From DASUPK01 sp963801055 (GTDB lineage Bacteria; Actinomycetota; Thermoleophilia; Solirubrobacterales; 70-9): a stretch of DNA of 64,000 bases. Shown here piece after piece: positions 53,469-61,517 of the stretch; position 1 is the first letter of the stretch; every line of letters starts with the position of its first letter. The translations under genes and the position numbers were made by a program. The stretch covers positions 62,001-126,000 of the forward strand of contig CAWDDE010000006.1 in the NCBI GenBank assembly GCA_963801055.1, given 5' to 3'. Under the pieces are notes generated by a model. The model was not told the DNA's origin. It did not search any database and saw nothing but the letters and a program-made list of their open reading frames with translations.

Positions 53469-54416
53469 GTGACTGAGGTTCCGGTGATCTCAGGCGAGGC
53501 GGTCTTCGCGGCGATTGGTCCTCGAACGGCGATCGAGCGCACCCGAGAGGCGTTCGAGCGCTTCGGCCGGGGGGAGTGGGAGATGCCGGCGAAGGTCTAT
53601 CTAGACAGCCCGCCGCACGGTGACTTCCGGGCGATGCCGGCCCGAGGCGCTGGCCTGGCACTGCTGAAGTGGGTCACCTCGTTCCCGGGGAACAGCGCAA
53701 GAGGGCTGCCCGTGGTGCGCGGCGAGGTTCTGCTCTCCGACGCGCAGACCGGCGAGGAGCTGGCGGTGATCGAGTGCTCGTCCGTGACTTCGCTGAGGAC
53801 CGGCGCGGCCGCGGCCGTCTCCGCGCAGCTGCTGGGGGCGGAGGACGCGAAATCGGTCGGGATCATCGGCTCGGGCGTCAACGGCGCCTGGTCGGCGCGC
53901 TGTCTGCGGGCGGCCGGCTACGGACCAGGCGTCTGCTCCGACGTGCGCCCCGAGGTGGCGGGCGCGTTGGCGGCCGAGCTCGGCTGGCGGAGCGGCGACC
54001 GGGCCGAGGCCGCCGTGCAGGACGTGGTGGTCACGGTGACGCCGGGCGACGAGCCCGTGATCCTGGCGAGCGACCTGCGGCCGGGGCAGCACATCGCCGT
54101 CCTCGGCGCCGATGCGCACGGCAAGCAGGAGGTCGAGCTCGAGGCGATCGAGCGCTGCCGCCTCTTTTGCGACGAGTGGGAGCAGGCGAGCGCCGGCGGC
54201 GAGCTGGCGAACGGGGTCGACGCGGGCCTGATCGGGCGCGAGGACGTGGTGCAGCTCGGCGACGTGATCACTGGCGGCGGCGAAGGGCGCCGCGAGGCGG
54301 AAGAGATCACGCTCTTCGACTCGACCGGCCTGGCGATCCAGGACCTGGCGATCTGTCAGGCGGTCTATGAGCGCTGGCAAGACGGCGCCCTCGAGGCGCC
54401 CGTGGTGAAGCTCTAG
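53469..54416 (+). CDS. Ornithine cyclodeaminase / mu-crystallin family protein
   Basis: 315 residues from GTG 53469. EMPAKVYLDSPPHGDFRAMPA and LALLKWVTSFPGN are the substrate pocket, then TSLRTGAAAAVSAQLLGAED and SVGIIGSGVNGAWSARCLRA as the NAD-binding turn. The family contains ornithine cyclodeaminase, alanine dehydrogenases and imine reductases; the substrate cannot be told from sequence. A TATAGA box lies 7 nt before the GTG, suggesting a leaderless mRNA. Neighbours give no pathway link. Confidence 0.85.
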   Translation: MTEVPVISGEAVFAAIGPRTAIERTREAFERFGRGEWEMPAKVYLDSPPHGDFRAMPARGAGLALLKWVTSFPGNSARGLPVVRGEVLLSDAQTGEELAVIECSSVTSLRTGAAAAVSAQLLGAEDAKSVGIIGSGVNGAWSARCLRAAGYGPGVCSDVRPEVAGALAAELGWRSGDRAEAAVQDVVVTVTPGDEPVILASDLRPGQHIAVLGADAHGKQEVELEAIERCRLFCDEWEQASAGGELANGVDAGLIGREDVVQLGDVITGGGEGRREAEEITLFDSTGLAIQDLAICQAVYERWQDGALEAPVVKL

Positions 54417-54427
54417 GGCGTCAAGGG

Positions 54428-54461
54428 GGCGGCGGGCGTCGCCCTGCCGGCGCCCGCCGCC
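54428..54461. terminator. Perfect GC-rich hairpin between converging genes
   Basis: GGCGGCGGGCG (54428-54438) and CGCCCGCCGCC (54451-54461) pair perfectly over a 12-nt loop. It lies 12 nt after the cyclodeaminase stop and before the dodecin stop, so it may end both transcripts. No T-run on either strand. Confidence 0.55.
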
Positions 54462-54476
54462 ACTCTCCTCCCAAGC

Positions 54477-54686
54477 TCAGTCGACGTCCGAGCCTTCGAC
54501 CAGGAACGCGACGCGAACGTGGGCGCGCCATTCGTCGAGGTTCTCGCCGCGCAGCCCCGTTGAGACCACGTCGACCGCCCGGATGTTCCGCAGCGAGCTC
54601 TGCGCCTGCTTCAGCGCCTGCTGCGCGGCGTCATCCGAAGACTTCTTGGAGCTTCCGACCAGCTCGATGATCTTTACGACGGCCAC
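54477..54686 (-). CDS. Dodecin family protein
   Basis: 69 residues, GTG start after a GAGGAGGG ribosome site. VVKIIELVGSSKKSSDDAAQ, then ALKQAQSSLRNIRAVDVVSTGL and RVAFLVEGSDVD, match the small dodecameric flavin-binding dodecins. They store riboflavin or FMN and protect it from light. The final strand is complete. It sits at the end of the carboxylase cluster but likely has its own promoter (88-nt gap). Confidence 0.92.
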   Translation of the reverse strand: MAVVKIIELVGSSKKSSDDAAQQALKQAQSSLRNIRAVDVVSTGLRGENLDEWRAHVRVAFLVEGSDVD

Positions 54687-54759
54687 GTGCCCTCCTCTGT
54701 GAGCGCGATGCGTGTGCTTGTGCTCGATGTTCTATTCGAATGAGGCCCGCGTGGCAAGT

Positions 54760-54772
54760 CCGCAATTTGCGG
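54760..54772. promoter_or_regulatory. 13-bp palindrome CCGCAATTTGCGG in an intergenic gap
   Basis: Perfect dyad with a central T, next to the stop of the epsilon-like gene. It shares the core CGCAATTTGCG with the palindrome at 26269-26281. AT-rich centres are rare in this genome. It could be an operator for dodecin or a general regulator. Confidence 0.35.
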
Positions 54773-54773
54773 G

Positions 54774-55001
54774 TCAGCGAAGACCCCATCCCCAGGCGAG
54801 CTGCGAACGAGCCTCGACCCCCTCCCTGAGCGCGGCCTGCTGCCAGCGGCTCGGCGGCGCGGCTTGGGGTGCGGGTGACGTCTCCCAGAGGAACCGCTCG
54901 AGCGCAGCGGCGATCGCTGCCGCCTCGTCCGGGGAGGCGTTAGCGCCCTGGATCTCGATCTGCGGACGCGGTGGTTGGCGTTTGCCGTTCCTGTCGGCCA
55001 T
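54774..55001 (-). CDS. Probable acyl-CoA carboxylase epsilon-like subunit
   Basis: 75 residues from ATG 55001. RPQIEIQGANASPDEAAAIAAALERF, then APPSRWQQAALREGVEARSQL and a closing WGWG resemble the small epsilon subunit (AccE/PccE) that actinobacterial carboxylases use for stability. Its place close to the carboxylase beta chain (separated only by the reductase remnant) supports this. The family is poorly conserved, so the call is tentative. Confidence 0.6.
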   Translation of the reverse strand: MADRNGKRQPPRPQIEIQGANASPDEAAAIAAALERFLWETSPAPQAAPPSRWQQAALREGVEARSQLAWGWGLR

Positions 55002-55005
55002 GGCC

Positions 55006-55409
55006 TCAACCTACCTCGCGGTCGGCAGACGCCCTTTGCCTGGACGCCTGCTGCTTCTGGTTCTTCACGCGGAAGCGGATGTCCGTATCGGCCGCCGTCT
55101 CGGTCACCCTGATCCGCTCCAGCTCGACCCGATTCGATCCGAGCCTGTCGAGGAACCTGATGCCTCCGCCGAAGAGCACAGGGACGATGCCGATGCCGAT
55201 ACCTGGAACTCGTAGCCGGTCATGTCCCCGTCCGCCATGTCGTAGGAGCGCCGGCCGAGGATGACGGCGCCTGTCGAGGAGATCGCCTGCTTGACCACCT
55301 CGTTCTCTCGGAGCTCGCCGATGTCGGGGTAGAGGGCAGATGAGTCGCCCTCCCGGTCGGCGACGAAGCCGTCGACCGAGGTCCTCATGCCGACGACGAC
55401 CCTTCCCAT
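55006..55409 (-). pseudogene. Dihydrofolate-reductase/RibD-C-like protein, internally deleted
   Basis: ATG 55409 starts MGRVVVGMRTSVDGFVADREGDSS and goes on to ILGRRSYDMADGDMTGYEFQV, the usual first half. It should then continue with about 60 residues (a VPIFVLTH-to-ADELQ region in relatives), but the sequence jumps in another frame to IGIGIVPVLFGGGIRFLDRL and the correct ending. So some 150-200 nt and a frame are missing between 55195 and 55215. That is a real deletion, not a one-base slip. Such proteins act as dihydrofolate or flavin reductases; this copy should be inactive. It lies between the carboxylase beta and epsilon-like genes. Confidence 0.8.
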
Positions 55410-55411
55410 GC

Positions 55412-56980
55412 CTAGAGCGGGATGTTCCCGTGCTTGCGCTTGGGCCCCTCGACGCGCTTGGTCTGCAGGGTGCGCAGTGCTCGGATCAGCTTCGGCCGGG
55501 TCTGGTGCGGCTCGATCACGTCGTCGATGTAGCCGCGCTCCGCCGCCGCGTAGGGGTTTGCGAAGTGCGCCTTGTAGTCGTCGATCAGCTTGGCGCGGCG
55601 CTCGTCGGGGGTGGGGGACTTCGCGAGGTCGCGCCGATAGATGATGTTGACGGCCCCTTCCGGCCCCATCACCGCGACCTCCGCCGACGGCCAGGCGAAG
55701 TTGAAGTCGGCAAGCATGTGCTTGGAGTTCATGACGTCGTAGGCGCCGCCATAGGCCTTGCGGGTGACGATGGTGAGCTTGGGGACGGTGGCCTCGGTGA
55801 AGGCGTAGAGGAGCTTCGCCCCGTGGCGGATGATCCCGCCCCACTCCTGCGAGGTGCCGGGCAGGAAGCCGGGGACGTCGGTGAAGGTGAGCAGCGGGAT
55901 GTTGAAGGCGTCGCAGAAGCGGACGAAGCGGGCCGCCTTCTCCGATGAGTTGATGTCGAGGACACCGGCGAGGTGCTTCGGTTGGTTTCCGACCACGCCG
56001 ATCGGATGGCCGTCGAGCCGGGAGAAGCCGACGACGATGTTCTGGGCGAAGTGCTCGTGGACCTCGAAGAACTCGCCGTCGTCGACGATCCGCGAGATCA
56101 CGTCCCGCATGTCATACGGCTTCTGCGGGTCGTCGGGGACGATCGAGTCGAGCTCGGGGTCCTCGCGGTCGGGATCGTCGGTGGGCTCGACTCGGGGCGG
56201 GAGCTCGAGGTTGTTGAGCGGCAGGAAGCTGATCAGGTAGCGCGCGTCCTCCAGGCACTGCTCCTCGTCGTCGGCGGCGAAGTGCGCCACGCCCGACTTG
56301 CTGTTGTGGCTCATCGCGCCGCCGAGCTCCTCGAACTCGACCTCCTCGCCGGTCACCGTCTTGATCACCTCGGGGCCGGTGATGAACATGTGCGAGGTCT
56401 CCTTGACCATGAAGATGAAGTCGGTCATCGCCGGGGAGTAGACCGCTCCGCCGGCGCACGGTCCCATGATCAGGCTGATCTGCGGGATCACCCCGGAGCA
56501 CTGGACGTTGCGGACGAAGACGTCGCCGTAGGCGCCGAGCGAGACGACGCCCTCCTGGATCCGCGCGCCCCCCGAGTCGTTGATCCCGATCACCGGCGCC
56601 CCGACCTTGGCGGCCAGGTCCATCACCTTGACCATCTTCTCCGCCATCGCCTCGCCGAGCGAGCCGCCGAAGACGGTGAAGTCCTGGGAAAAGACGAAAA
56701 CCGTGCGGCCGTCGATCGTTCCGTAGCCGGTTACCACCGCATCGCCCCAGGGCCGGCGCTTGTCCATCCCGAACTCATGGGTGCGGTGGCGAACGAACGT
56801 GTCGAGCTCCTCGAAGGAGCCCGGGTCGAGCAGCTTGTCGATCCGCTCGCGCGCGGTGAGCTTGCCCCTCTCGTGCTGCTTCTCGACGGCCTCGTCGCTG
56901 CCCGCGTGGATGGCCTCTTCGCGGAGCTCGCGCAGGTAGGCGAGCTTCTCCTCGTGGGTGACCGGGTTCTTCTCTCTCAT
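55412..56980 (-). CDS. Acyl-CoA (propionyl-CoA-like) carboxylase carboxyltransferase beta subunit
   Basis: 522 residues from ATG 56980 (MREKNPVTHEEKLAYLREL). Crotonase-type halves with GYGTIDGRTVFVFSQDFTVFGGSLGEAM and VIGINDSGGARIQEGV (the first oxyanion loop), and GFLPGTSQEWGGIIRHGAKLLYAF with AKLTIVTRKAYGGAYDVMNSK for the second. The C-terminus HGNIPL is usual for AccD5/PccB. Moves the carboxyl group from biotin to the acyl-CoA. The companion alpha chain is at 44171-45942. The neighbour mutase favours propionyl-CoA. Confidence 0.93.
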   Translation of the reverse strand: MREKNPVTHEEKLAYLRELREEAIHAGSDEAVEKQHERGKLTARERIDKLLDPGSFEELDTFVRHRTHEFGMDKRRPWGDAVVTGYGTIDGRTVFVFSQDFTVFGGSLGEAMAEKMVKVMDLAAKVGAPVIGINDSGGARIQEGVVSLGAYGDVFVRNVQCSGVIPQISLIMGPCAGGAVYSPAMTDFIFMVKETSHMFITGPEVIKTVTGEEVEFEELGGAMSHNSKSGVAHFAADDEEQCLEDARYLISFLPLNNLELPPRVEPTDDPDREDPELDSIVPDDPQKPYDMRDVISRIVDDGEFFEVHEHFAQNIVVGFSRLDGHPIGVVGNQPKHLAGVLDINSSEKAARFVRFCDAFNIPLLTFTDVPGFLPGTSQEWGGIIRHGAKLLYAFTEATVPKLTIVTRKAYGGAYDVMNSKHMLADFNFAWPSAEVAVMGPEGAVNIIYRRDLAKSPTPDERRAKLIDDYKAHFANPYAAAERGYIDDVIEPHQTRPKLIRALRTLQTKRVEGPKRKHGNIPL

Positions 56981-57079
56981 GGCGAGCAGTCTACGGTCGG
57001 CGGCCGGCGTCATCGGCCGCAGGATCCGCATCGGTGGTTGCGAGCTCGTCGGCGCGTGCCACCCGACCGCCGAGCCCGC

Positions 57080-58797
57080 CTAGAAGAACGCCCCGCCCCG
57101 GTACTCGCCGAAGACGTCGCGCATGGCGCCGCAGACCTCGCCGATCGACCCGCCGGCCCGCAGCGCCTCCTTGATCGGCGGGAGCAGGTTCGCGTCGGCG
57201 CGGGCGGCCTCGCGGAGCTCCTCGAGCCGCCGATCCACCGCCGCCTGGTCGCGGTTGGCCTTCCACTTGGCAAGGCGCTCGAGTTGGCGCTTCTCCGACT
57301 CGGGGTCGACCTTGAGGATGTCGACGTCGTCGACCTGGTCGGTGACGTACTTGTTGACGCCGACGATGATGTCCTGGCCGGTCCGGTAGCGCTCCTGGTA
57401 GGAGATCGCCGACTCCTCGATCTCCTTCTGGATGAACTCGAGGGCGTTCACCGATCCGCCCAGGTCCTCGACCTTCTTGATCAGCTCCCACGAGCGCTCC
57501 TCGATCTCGTCGGTGAGCGACTCGATGAAGTAGGAGCCCGCGAACGGGTCGACGGTGTCGGCGACGCCGGACTCGTGGGCGAGCACCTGCTGGGTGCGCA
57601 GGGCGATCCGGGCGGAGCGCTCGCTGGGCAGGGCGAGCGCCTCGTCGAAGCCGTTGGTATGTAGGGACTGGGTGCCGCCGGCGACCGCGGCGAAACCCTG
57701 CAGGGCGACCCGAATGATGTTCACCTCCGGCTGCTGCGCCTGCAGCGTCACCCCGCCGGTCTGCGTGTGGAAGCGGATCGTCTGGGCCTTCTCGTCGGTG
57801 GCCCCGAACCGGTCGCGCATGATCTTCGCCCACATCCTGCGCACGGCCCGGAACTTGGCGATCTCCTGGAAGACGTTGTTGTGCCCGTTGAAGAAGAACG
57901 CGAGGCGCCGGCCGAAGGTGTCAACGTCCAGTCCGGCATCGATCCCGGCCTGCACGTAGGCGATCGCGTTGGAGAGGGTGAAGGCCACCTCCTGGACCGC
58001 CGAGCAGCCCTTCTCGCGCATGTGGTAGCCGGAGATCGAGATCGTGTTCCACTTCGGGACGTTCTCGTTGCAGTAGGCGAAGATGTCGGTCGTGAGCCGC
58101 ATCGTCGGCTCGGGCGGATAGATGTAGTTGCCGCGCGAGACGTACTCCTTCAAGACGTCGTTCTGCACCGTCCCGCGCAGCTCCTTGGACGGAACGCCCT
58201 GCTCCTCGCCGACGAGTTCGTAGAGCAGCAGCAGGATCGCCGCCGGGGCGTTGATCGTCATCGAGGTCGAGATCTCGGCCAGCGAGATGCCCTCGAAGCA
58301 GATCCGCATGTCTTCGATCGTGTCGATCGGGACGCCGGTGCGGCCGACCTCGCCCGCGCAGAGGGGGTCGTCTGAGTCCCGGCCGAGCTGCGTCGGCAGG
58401 TCGAAGGCCATCGAGAGCCCGGTGGAGCCGTGCTCGGTCAGGTAGCGATAGCGCTCGTTGGTGTCCTCGGGGCTGGCGAAGCCCGCGTACTGGCGCATCG
58501 TCCAGAGCCGGTCTCGGTACATGCCGGGATGGATGCCGCGGGTGAACGGGTACTCGCCGGGCTCGCCGAGCCGCTCCTGGAGGCCGGGCGCGACGTCGTC
58601 CTCCTCGTAGAGGCGCTTGATCTCGATCCCCGAGTCGGTGATCTTCCGCGGGTCGTCGGGCCCGACGACGGGTGCTATGTAGCGGTGCAGGTCCTCGTCG
58701 ACGGCGGCCTGCTGCCGTTCGGACTGTCGGGCGGGCCGTCCGAAGCTGCGCCCTTCGCCTCCTCGGTTTTTGCCTCGTCCTTCGGCCTCGTGGCCAT
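57080..58797 (-). CDS. Methylmalonyl-CoA mutase-type large subunit, 5' frameshift
   Basis: About 572 residues: the catalytic TIM barrel without a B12-binding domain, as in split-chain mutases. ATG 58797 opens MATRPKDEAKTEEAKG; the frame then changes near 58700-58740 (one base) and HRYIAPVVGPDDPRKITDSG continues as expected. Further on are MYRDRLWTMRQYAGFASPED with the substrate Tyr of the true methylmalonyl type (isobutyryl enzymes have Phe there), and NISISGYHMREKGCSAV-like WNTISISGYHMREKG. TMRLTTDIFAYCNENVPKWN is intact. The B12 subunit is not in this window, so it must lie elsewhere. Confidence 0.88.
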
Positions 58798-58842
58798 GCC
58801 GGACAGGATAGATAGGGGTTGCCGAGTGAGCGTTCGGAAGGC

Positions 58843-59796
58843 TCAGGTGGCGACGGCGATGGCAAGCTTGCCCTGGGTGTGCATGCCGGGCAGGTCGGAG
58901 AGGGCGGCGCCGGCCTCCTCCAGCGGGTAAGTCCGCTGGATCGGCACGCGGAGAGCGCCGTCAGCGAGCAGCCGCGCGAGCTGCTCGATCGCCCCGTCGG
59001 AGCCCGAGCCGTTCACGTTGTGCCGGCCCGGGCCCTCGCCCGCCGCGCTCGTAGGGGAGGCGACCCGTCCGGCATCGGCGAGCGCGGCGGCGTAGACCTC
59101 GAGCTCCTCCGGGGAATAGGAGACGGCGTCGATCAGGGCGGCGACGCCGCCGCTCTTGAGCTCGCGCGCCTGGGCCGCCACGTCGCCATCCCGGGGGATG
59201 ACGTGATCCGCGCCCAGGTCCACGAGGTAGCCCTCGTCCTCCGGAAGGCCCGGTGCGATGACGTGAGCTCCCGCGCGCTTCACCAATTGGACCGCGAAGC
59301 TCCCAACGCCGCCGGTGGCGCCGACGATCAGGACGGTTTCGCCCTCATTCAGCTCCAGGACATTGATGGCGGCGAGCGCAGTCAAGGCGGCGACGGACGC
59401 CGCTCCGGCGCTGGCGAAGTCCACTTCCGCGGGCTTCTTGGTGACGTGCCCGCCCGCCGTCGGAACCAGGGCGAGCTCGGTCCAGGCGCCGTTGTGCACC
59501 TCGGGATCCGTCGCAGCCAGAAATCCGAAGACCTCGTCGCCCTTCGTATAGGCGTCGACACCTTCGCCCACCTCTCCGACGACGCCTGCGAAATCCCGGC
59601 CGAGGATGACCGGAAACTCGTACTCGGCCATCCCACGGAGTCCGCCGGAGCCGATCGCGTTGTCGACCGGGTTCACGGAAGAGCCGTTGACCCGGACGGC
59701 GACCTGGGCCTCGGCCGGCTCGGGTTGCGGGAGGTCGCGGAGCGCCGACTCAGAGTCGAAGTCCTCGAGGACGAAAGCCTTCATCCCGAAGATCAT
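58843..59796 (-). CDS. Zinc-type alcohol dehydrogenase-like NAD(P)H quinone oxidoreductase
   Basis: 317 residues. MKAFVLEDFDSESALRDLPQPEPAEAQVAVRV is the usual MDR start, VNGSSVNPVDNAIGSGGLRG the active-site region, and VLIVGATGGVGSFAVQLVKRAGAHVIA the Rossmann turn. The structural and catalytic zinc Cys sets are absent, as in the quinone oxidoreductase (QOR) branch. Two ATGs (59796, 59784); the first lies 8 nt after a TAGTTG box. Reduces quinones or enones with NADPH. Substrate unknown. Confidence 0.87.
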   Translation of the reverse strand: MIFGMKAFVLEDFDSESALRDLPQPEPAEAQVAVRVNGSSVNPVDNAIGSGGLRGMAEYEFPVILGRDFAGVVGEVGEGVDAYTKGDEVFGFLAATDPEVHNGAWTELALVPTAGGHVTKKPAEVDFASAGAASVAALTALAAINVLELNEGETVLIVGATGGVGSFAVQLVKRAGAHVIAPGLPEDEGYLVDLGADHVIPRDGDVAAQARELKSGGVAALIDAVSYSPEELEVYAAALADAGRVASPTSAAGEGPGRHNVNGSGSDGAIEQLARLLADGALRVPIQRTYPLEEAGAALSDLPGMHTQGKLAIAVAT

Positions 59797-59839
59797 TGCA
59801 CACTCAACTATCTCGGACTATGCCTGTCGAGTCGCCGGA

Positions 59840-60330
59840 TCAGAAGCCGAAGATGCGGCGCAACTTCCCGGGCCGGTCCGGCCGAGGATCCTCCGCGGGC
59901 GCCGCCGGCACGGCGGGAGTTCCGCTGGCGGCGCCTCGACGGGTGCCGTCGCCGGGGGGGCCTCGCGCTCCGGCGCCTTCCGCTGCGGCACGTCGCCCAT
60001 GCTCTCGAAGGGGCGCTTCTGCGGCGTCGCCAGCTCTTCGAGGACCGCGTCGAGCCAGCCCTCCAGCTTGGTCGGCTCGGAGGGACTCTCGGCGCTCACC
60101 TCGACCCGCGTCCCCCAGCCCTTCTCGGCCAGCTCGACCTCGATCCATGCCTGATCGCCGTCGCCGGCGGCGTGCCAGCGCAGGACCGACTCGGGCTTCC
60201 TCTGATCCACGGTCACCTCGGTGGCTCGTCCGAGCAGGCCGCACATCAGTCCCTGCATGCGGTCGGGCTGGTCGATCAGCTCCCAGAGCTCGGGCGGCGA
60301 CTTGACCAGCGTCCGGCTTGCGCTCTTCAT
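59840..60330 (-). CDS. SRPBCC-like protein with Pro/Ala-rich tail, probable frameshift
   Basis: ATG 60330 starts MKSASRTLVKSPPELWELID, then VDQRKPESVLRWHAAGDGDQAW and ELAEKGWGTRVEVSAES, a short START-like domain. A Pro/Ala linker follows (EREAPPATAPVEAPPAEL). In this frame the end becomes Arg/Ser-rich and runs to 59818, but one frame over it becomes DRPGKLRRIFGF-stop at 59840-59842, a natural basic tail. A G7 homopolymer at 59954-59960 lies just before and is a likely indel spot. The function is unknown. Confidence 0.65.
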
Positions 60331-60370
60331 GCCCCGCCCTTTCGCGCCGCCCGACCGCGCTCCTGCTCCG

Positions 60371-61471
60371 CTATCCGAATTGGGCGAGATATTCCTCGAT
60401 GGCCGCCGCCGCGCGCGGCCCGGACTGCCCGTCCCAGAGCGGGATCTCGGGTGCATTCGCCGGCGGATCGGCGACCAGCACGCGCTGGGCCGCCTCGCGG
60501 AGCACGTCCGGGTCGATGCCGACCAGCTCGTTCGTGCCCTGCTCAACGGTGATCGGGCGCTCGGTGGTGGTGCGGTAGGTGAGGCAGGGCACGCCGAGCA
60601 CCGTGGTTTCCTCCTGCAGACCCCCGGAGTCGGTGACCACGAGGCGCGCGTTCGCCTCGAGGGCGATGAAGTCCGCGTAGTCGATCGGCTCGACGATCCG
60701 CACCTGGTCGGGGACCTCGATCCCGGCGTCGCGAACCCGCGCCGTCGTGCGCGGGTGGGCCGGGAAGAGCACGGGCAGGTTCGTGCCGAGCTCGCCGAGC
60801 ACCGAGATCACCTCCCCGAGCCGCTCGGCGTCGTCGACCACGCCTGGGCGATGGAGGGTGACCAGGATGAACGACTGCGCTTCGACGCCGTGCGCGCGGA
60901 GCACGGCGTCGCGATCGCTGTCGTCGAGGATGCGGAGCAGGCTGTCGATCATCGTGTTGCCGACGAGCTGCACTCCGTCGCCGGCGATCCCCTCCCCGGC
61001 GAGGTTGGCAACCGCATCCTCGGACGTGCAGAGGAGGAGCTGGGAGACGTGGTCGGTAACGACACGGTTCACCTCCTCGGGCATCGACCAGTCGCGCGAG
61101 CGCAATCCCGATTCGATGTGCCCGACCGAGACGCCGAGCTTGGTGGCGGCGAGCGCGGCGGCGGAGGTCGAATTGACGTCGCCCGCGACCAGGACCAGGT
61201 CGGCCGGATGCTCCATCAGGTCGGCCTCCACTCCGATCAGGACTCCCGCGGTCTGCTCGGCATGGGTGCCGGATCCGACCCCGAGGTTGGCGTCGGGCTG
61301 GGGCATGCCGAGGTGCTCGATGAAGCTGCCGGACAGCGGCCGGTCGTAATGCTGGCCGGTGTGCAGCAGCCGCACCGAGACTCCGTCGGTTCCCTGAAGG
61401 GCCTCGACGACCGGGGCGGCCTTGACGAAGTTCGGCCGCGCTCCGACCACCGCGAGCACGGAGGCAGTCAC
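60371..61471 (-). CDS. wecB: UDP-N-acetylglucosamine 2-epimerase (non-hydrolysing)
   Basis: 366 residues from GTG 61471 (TASVLAVVGARPNFVKAAPV). The typical UDP-GlcNAc epimerase motifs follow: LLHTGQHYDRPLSGSFIEHL, VAGDVNSTSAAALAA, VGHIESGLRSRDWSMPEEVNRV, LVTLHRPGVVDD, and VTDSGGLQEETTVLGVPCL with the catalytic Asp and Glu. Makes UDP-ManNAc for cell-surface sugars. With rmlABCD it shows envelope-polysaccharide capacity. A TAGGTT box lies 8 nt before the GTG; the longer upstream frame is a shadow. Confidence 0.94.
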   Translation of the reverse strand: MTASVLAVVGARPNFVKAAPVVEALQGTDGVSVRLLHTGQHYDRPLSGSFIEHLGMPQPDANLGVGSGTHAEQTAGVLIGVEADLMEHPADLVLVAGDVNSTSAAALAATKLGVSVGHIESGLRSRDWSMPEEVNRVVTDHVSQLLLCTSEDAVANLAGEGIAGDGVQLVGNTMIDSLLRILDDSDRDAVLRAHGVEAQSFILVTLHRPGVVDDAERLGEVISVLGELGTNLPVLFPAHPRTTARVRDAGIEVPDQVRIVEPIDYADFIALEANARLVVTDSGGLQEETTVLGVPCLTYRTTTERPITVEQGTNELVGIDPDVLREAAQRVLVADPPANAPEIPLWDGQSGPRAAAAIEEYLAQFG

Positions 61472-61479
61472 AGGGCGGG

Positions 61480-61507
61480 AACCTAGCGCGACCCCGGGCG
61501 CTAGGGT
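61480..61507. promoter_or_regulatory. Paired -10 boxes of a divergent leaderless promoter
   Basis: TAGGTT on the minus strand (61480-61485) lies 8 nt before the wecB GTG; TAGGGT on the plus strand (61502-61507) lies 10 nt before the SDR ATG. Both are near-identical -10 elements in a 46-nt gap, so both mRNAs should be almost leaderless. They could not share -35 regions without overlap. Confidence 0.45.
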
Positions 61508-61517
61508 CTGCCACCTG

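Noticed and set aside
58819..60552. Plus-strand open frame of 577 codons opposite the quinone oxidoreductase and SRPBCC gene
   Set aside because: Antisense shadow of two real genes with no recognisable domain.
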